Shown here: positions 60,799 through 64,000 of the stretch, in pieces
How the letters are laid out: every line of letters begins with the position of its first letter
How positions within the stretch are numbered: position 1 is the stretch's first letter
Origin: Leptospiraceae bacterium
Lineage (GTDB): Bacteria; Spirochaetota; Leptospiria; Leptospirales; Leptonemataceae
Assembly (NCBI GenBank): GCA_026005135.1
Contig: BPKM01000007.1
Location: 5,001-69,000 of the forward strand
Direction of reading: 5' to 3'
DNA length: 64,000 nucleotides
Program-made: the position numbers and the translations under genes
Notes under the pieces: model-generated
What the model saw: only the letters and a program-made list of their open reading frames with translations
Database searches by the model: none
Told to the model about the DNA's origin: nothing

Positions 60799-62445
60799 GG
60801 GTATGCTGAAAAAAATAAATTTGTATAAAATGCCTAAAAAATCAGTTGTTTTTTTGTACATAGAATAAATGAAGTGCAAAGGAAATTCAGAGAATGCTTA
60901 AAAAAGCTTGCACTTAAAGGATAAAAATATGTATAAAAAAAGAGATAAAAATCAATTAGAATTAGAGAATTTTTATTTGCCTTTTTCAGGAAAGTTAAAC
61001 AAAAATAATCGATGGGTTCTAATGGCGAAGCAAATACCATGGGAGGAATTAGAAGAGAATTATGCGAATTTATTTAGCGAAAATAAAGGAGCACCTGCGA
61101 AATCGTTTCGAATGGCTTTAGGGGCATTATTAATAAAACAGAAATTAGGTTTAAGCGACGAAGAGACAGTAGAACAGATACGAGAGAATCCTTATTTACA
61201 ATATTTTATAGGGTTATCAGAATATCAATATGAAGCTCCCTTTGATGCATCGATGTTGGTATATTTTAGAAAAAGGATAAATTCAGATATGTTAGAAGAG
61301 ATAAATGAGATTATTATAAAAAATGCTTTGAGTAATAAGAAGAAGGAAGAGGAATCGAAAGAAGATAAAGATAATGATAATAATACTTCTAATTCTATCA
61401 AGTCAGAAGGGGGAGAAGATTTAAAAGTAAAAGGAGGAAAACAAGAGAACAAAGGCATTTTAATGTTGGATGCATCGGTAATTCCAGCGGATATTAGTTA
61501 TCCCACAGATTTGGATTTATTAAACGAGTCGAGAGAGAAGTTAGAGAGGGTTATTGATAAACTTTATGAAAACATAGAAGGGAAATTGAAGAAACCAAGG
61601 ACTTATAGGGAAAGGGCAAGAAAAGAATATTTATCGGCTGTATTAAACAAGAAAATTTCTCGGAAATCCCTAAAAAAGGCTATAAAAAAGCAAATTCAAT
61701 ATATTAAGAGGGATTTAAATCATATAGAGAGTTTATTAAGAGAAGGAGGAAAGTTAAGTGTGTTAACAAGAAAAGAATATCGAGATTTATTAGTAATAAA
61801 TGAAATATATCGTCAGCAGAAGTATATGTATGAGAAAAAAACGAATAAAATAGAACATAGAATTGTAAGTATACATCAACCTTACATAAGACCTATGATA
61901 AGAGGTAAGAAATCAGCTAAAGTTGAATTTGGTCCGAAAATCATTGTATCAAGGATAGAGGGTTATCATATAATAGAGAAGATTAGTTGGGATAATATTA
62001 ACGAAGCGAAATTTTTACAAGAACAGATAGAAAGATATAAATTGAGGACAGGTTATTACCCAGAAGCAGTATTAGCGGATCAGCTATTCAAAACGAAAGA
62101 GAATGTTGAATATTGTAAAGAAAGGCATATAAGATTTACAGGTAAGCGTTTAAGTCGAAAAAAACGAGAAGAAGAAATAGATAAGAAGATAGTAAAACAA
62201 GACCAAAGTATGCGAAATGCAATAGAAGGCTTTTTTGGAGTAATTAAAAGAAAATATGGTTTAGATAGATTAATGAATAAATTAAAAACTACAAGTGAAA
62301 CAACAATTTCTTTAGTAGTATTATTGAGAAATTTAGAAAAGTTAGTAAATGAATTTTTTTCTCTTTTGGTAAATACTATATTATTTTCTAAATTTTCCTT
62401 ATATTTTTCCAAAAAATGCAAAAACTTGAATTTTTCAGTAAACCC
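60799..62445 (+). mobile_element. Complete IS5/IS1182-type insertion sequence
   Basis: 1647 bp. Ends GGGTATGCTGAAAAA and, inverted on the right, GGGTTTACTGAAAAA. A direct repeat TATTTA (60793-60798 and 62446-62451) flanks it. It is inserted in an IS66 remnant. Confidence 0.85.
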
Positions 62446-62452
62446 TATTTAG
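60929..62452 (+). CDS. IS5/IS1182-type transposase
   Basis: 507 residues from the ATG at 60929; RBS AAAGG is upstream. The N-terminal domain (DUF772-like) contains RWVLMAKQIPWEELEENYA and ENPYLQYFIGLSEYQYEAPF. The catalytic core has ILMLDASVIPADISYPTD (first Asp), PEAVLADQLFKTKENVEYC (second Asp) and RNAIEGFFGVIKRKYGLDR (Glu). A Lys/Asp/Asn-rich linker near 145 to 175 is low complexity. The TAG stop lies in the duplicated target, outside the element proper, so the C-terminus depends on the insertion site. Confidence 0.87.
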   Translation: MYKKRDKNQLELENFYLPFSGKLNKNNRWVLMAKQIPWEELEENYANLFSENKGAPAKSFRMALGALLIKQKLGLSDEETVEQIRENPYLQYFIGLSEYQYEAPFDASMLVYFRKRINSDMLEEINEIIIKNALSNKKKEEESKEDKDNDNNTSNSIKSEGGEDLKVKGGKQENKGILMLDASVIPADISYPTDLDLLNESREKLERVIDKLYENIEGKLKKPRTYRERARKEYLSAVLNKKISRKSLKKAIKKQIQYIKRDLNHIESLLREGGKLSVLTRKEYRDLLVINEIYRQQKYMYEKKTNKIEHRIVSIHQPYIRPMIRGKKSAKVEFGPKIIVSRIEGYHIIEKISWDNINEAKFLQEQIERYKLRTGYYPEAVLADQLFKTKENVEYCKERHIRFTGKRLSRKKREEEIDKKIVKQDQSMRNAIEGFFGVIKRKYGLDRLMNKLKTTSETTISLVVLLRNLEKLVNEFFSLLVNTILFSKFSLYFSKKCKNLNFSVNPI

Positions 62453-62495
62453 AAGATGTCAATCAGCAAAATCAAAAACTTAATGCTAAAGCGAT

Positions 62496-63054
62496 TGTAT
62501 CAACTCAATTGTGTTTTTCCCCTTGGTAAAAAAATTATTAAAATTATTTAATTTTCTATTTTTAATTTTACTATTTCTCTCCAAATAAACAAAATAGAGA
62601 TATTTATTAAGGGAATTTCTATAAGAAATACTTTTATTACTTTTACTCGTTTTCTTATTTCTTTTATTTCTCTTTTTCTAATAGGTTTGTACTATAATAT
62701 TAGATTCTCAAATAGTTTTTTTTGATTTCCTGTTTAATTAAGTTTTCTAATTCTTGTTTATTATTTATTAGTTTTTCAATTATAATCTATCTTTTTACTT
62801 TTTATTGCAAATTAATTCATAAAACCAAAATTTCAAAAGCTTTGCAAAGGGTTTTTTTGACACAATCAATATAACACAATAATGAATAATCACATAAAAT
62901 TATGCAGAATTTTTAACATTAAGAATTATTTTATAAATTTTTTCCAGTAATATCTATTTTTCCAAAACCCATAAATTGGATTCTAGCAATTAAATACTCG
63001 ACAGAAGAATAAAATCATTATATTTTCTAAAAAAAAGAATTTTTTCTTTATAGA
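62496..63054. other. Gene-free AT-rich stretch
   Basis: No gene is seen on either strand. The plus strand is T-rich from 62530 to 62800, so the minus strand has the base bias of a degraded coding sequence, but no product could be recognised. Confidence 0.4.
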
Positions 63055-63230
63055 GGCTCTGTTGTATAAAAGTTAATGATTTGCTATTTATAAAAATATT
63101 TTTTTATAAAAATATATGCCAATATAATATAGATATTTTTTGTGATATAAAAAAAGTATTGAATTTTTGAATATATGTTATTAATATTTAAATAAAATTT
63201 TGCTTTAAAATGGGAGTTTTGCAAAAAACC
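63055..63230. mobile_element. MITE, 176-bp copy
   Basis: Begins GGCTCTGTTGTATAAAAG and ends TGGGAGTTTTGCAAAAAACC, the inverted partner with a few changes. The interior matches 27194-27372 in inverted orientation. No exact 9-bp flanking repeat remains. It lies just upstream of the fourth AAA-ATPase gene. Confidence 0.78.
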
Positions 63231-63263
63231 TTAGAGAGAGGTAAAAATAGCGAGGGAAAAATA

Positions 63264-64000
63264 ATGAAGCAATTACCCATAGGAATATCAAGTTTTGAAA
63301 AGATAAGAGGAGGGGATTATTATTATGTAGATAAAAGTATATTTATAGAGAAGCTTGTAAGAAATGGGACATATTATTTTCTTTCTCGTCCAAGGAGATT
63401 TGGTAAGTCTTTATTAGTAGATACGTTAAAACAGGCGTTTTTAGGCAGAAAAGAGTTATTTGAAGGATTATATTTAGAGAAGAATTGGGATTGGGGAAAG
63501 AAATATCCCGTAATCCATATAGATTTTGGAGGAGGGGTAATAAAAGATAAAGAAGAATTAAAACAAGTATTAATTAAACAATTAGAAGAACATTATATAT
63601 TATATGGATTAAAAATTTTAGAAAATAAAAATACATATAATTTTTTGTTTAGGGATTTAATTATTAGTTTATATAAGAAATATAATCAATCTGTAGTGGT
63701 ATTAGTAGATGAGTATGATAAGCCAATATTGGATAGGATAGAGGATAGGGAGAAGGCGATAGAGATAAGAGAGGTATTAAAAGATTTTTATAGTGTATTA
63801 AAGCCATTGGATGCATATTTAAAATTTGTATTTTTGACGGGGGTATCAAGATTTTCGAAGGTATCGATATTTAGTGGATTGAATCAGATACAGGATATAA
63901 CATTATCTCCAAAGTTTTCTACGATATGTGGATATACACAGGAAGAGTTTGAAGAAGTATTTAAGGATAGATTGTTAGATGTGGATATAGAAGAAATAAA
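63264..64000 (+). CDS. AAA-ATPase/PD-(D/E)XK nuclease family protein, copy 4 (cut by window end)
   Basis: 245 codons are visible from the ATG at 63264. The opening LPIGISSFEKIRGGDYYYVD, P-loop region SRPRRFGKSLLVDTL, Walker B VVVLVDEYDKPILD, FLTGVSRFSKVSIFSGLNQI and CGYTQEEFEEV match the array at 37-41 kb. The segment between P-loop and Walker B again differs in sequence. The nuclease half lies beyond the window. It shows the family is dispersed as well as tandem. Confidence 0.9.
   Translation, partial: MKQLPIGISSFEKIRGGDYYYVDKSIFIEKLVRNGTYYFLSRPRRFGKSLLVDTLKQAFLGRKELFEGLYLEKNWDWGKKYPVIHIDFGGGVIKDKEELKQVLIKQLEEHYILYGLKILENKNTYNFLFRDLIISLYKKYNQSVVVLVDEYDKPILDRIEDREKAIEIREVLKDFYSVLKPLDAYLKFVFLTGVSRFSKVSIFSGLNQIQDITLSPKFSTICGYTQEEFEEVFKDRLLDVDIEEI

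Overview
This is a strongly AT-rich chromosomal window from a Gram-negative bacterium. The evidence for that envelope type is an O-antigen/LPS gene cluster, a bactofilin with an M23 endopeptidase, and a cbb3 oxidase operon. Placement is uncertain. The 23S gene is followed at once by a terminator with no 5S gene, the tRNA has no encoded CCA, and there is a Bdr-like coiled-coil membrane protein. These fit a spirochaete (Leptospira-like) but do not prove it. The genome is rich in insertion sequences. Most broken genes here need the removal of a single extra base to be restored, which suggests either insertion-type sequencing errors or active gene decay.

Layout. 1-3.3 kb: 3' part of a 23S rRNA gene, its terminator, a small XRE-type regulator gene and an IS66 remnant. 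3.3-5.3 kb: a metallo-beta-lactamase-fold protein and a divergent acyltransferase. 5.4-13.7 kb: a possible structured RNA, tRNA-Ile(CAU) and the cbb3 oxidase operon ccoN-O-Q-P-G-H-S-x-I, with three GC-rich 66-bp repeats between ccoQ and ccoP. 13.7-15.5 kb: a phosphohexomutase on the minus strand. 15.5-27 kb: an island bounded by direct repeats of a decayed integrase-type transposase. It holds IS30, an IS66 inserted in it with a perfect 8-bp target duplication, IS630, and a type I restriction-modification operon hsdR-M-S. 27-29 kb: IS remnants, a MITE, and a second copy of the 23S 3' end plus XRE gene. 29-36.8 kb: a TPR protein, bactofilin, a LysM/M23 peptidase, Rho, an unknown protein and a winged-helix/nucleotidyltransferase-like protein. 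36.9-42.4 kb: a tandem array of three AAA-ATPase/PD-(D/E)XK genes, two nearly identical except for one swapped internal cassette, and a coiled-coil membrane protein. 43.5-60.6 kb: a tightly packed O-antigen cluster. 60.6-64 kb: IS remnants, an IS5/IS1182-type element, a MITE and a fourth AAA-ATPase gene cut by the window end.

How the genes work together. The cbb3 operon encodes a high-affinity terminal oxidase for low oxygen, with its assembly factors and copper pump. The O-antigen cluster encodes routes to GDP-fucose (gmd, fcl), CDP-tyvelose (rfbF, rfbG, rfbS, rfbH, rfbE) and GDP-D-glycero-D-manno-heptose (gmhA, hddA, hddC and a broken gmhB). It also encodes a flippase, a polymerase candidate and several glycosyltransferases.

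The most unusual items are two. First, a family of about 0.67-kb elements with IS66-type ends carries no transposase, only a gene for a ribbon-helix-helix-like protein. Second, the AAA-ATPase/nuclease array shows sharp cassette variation.
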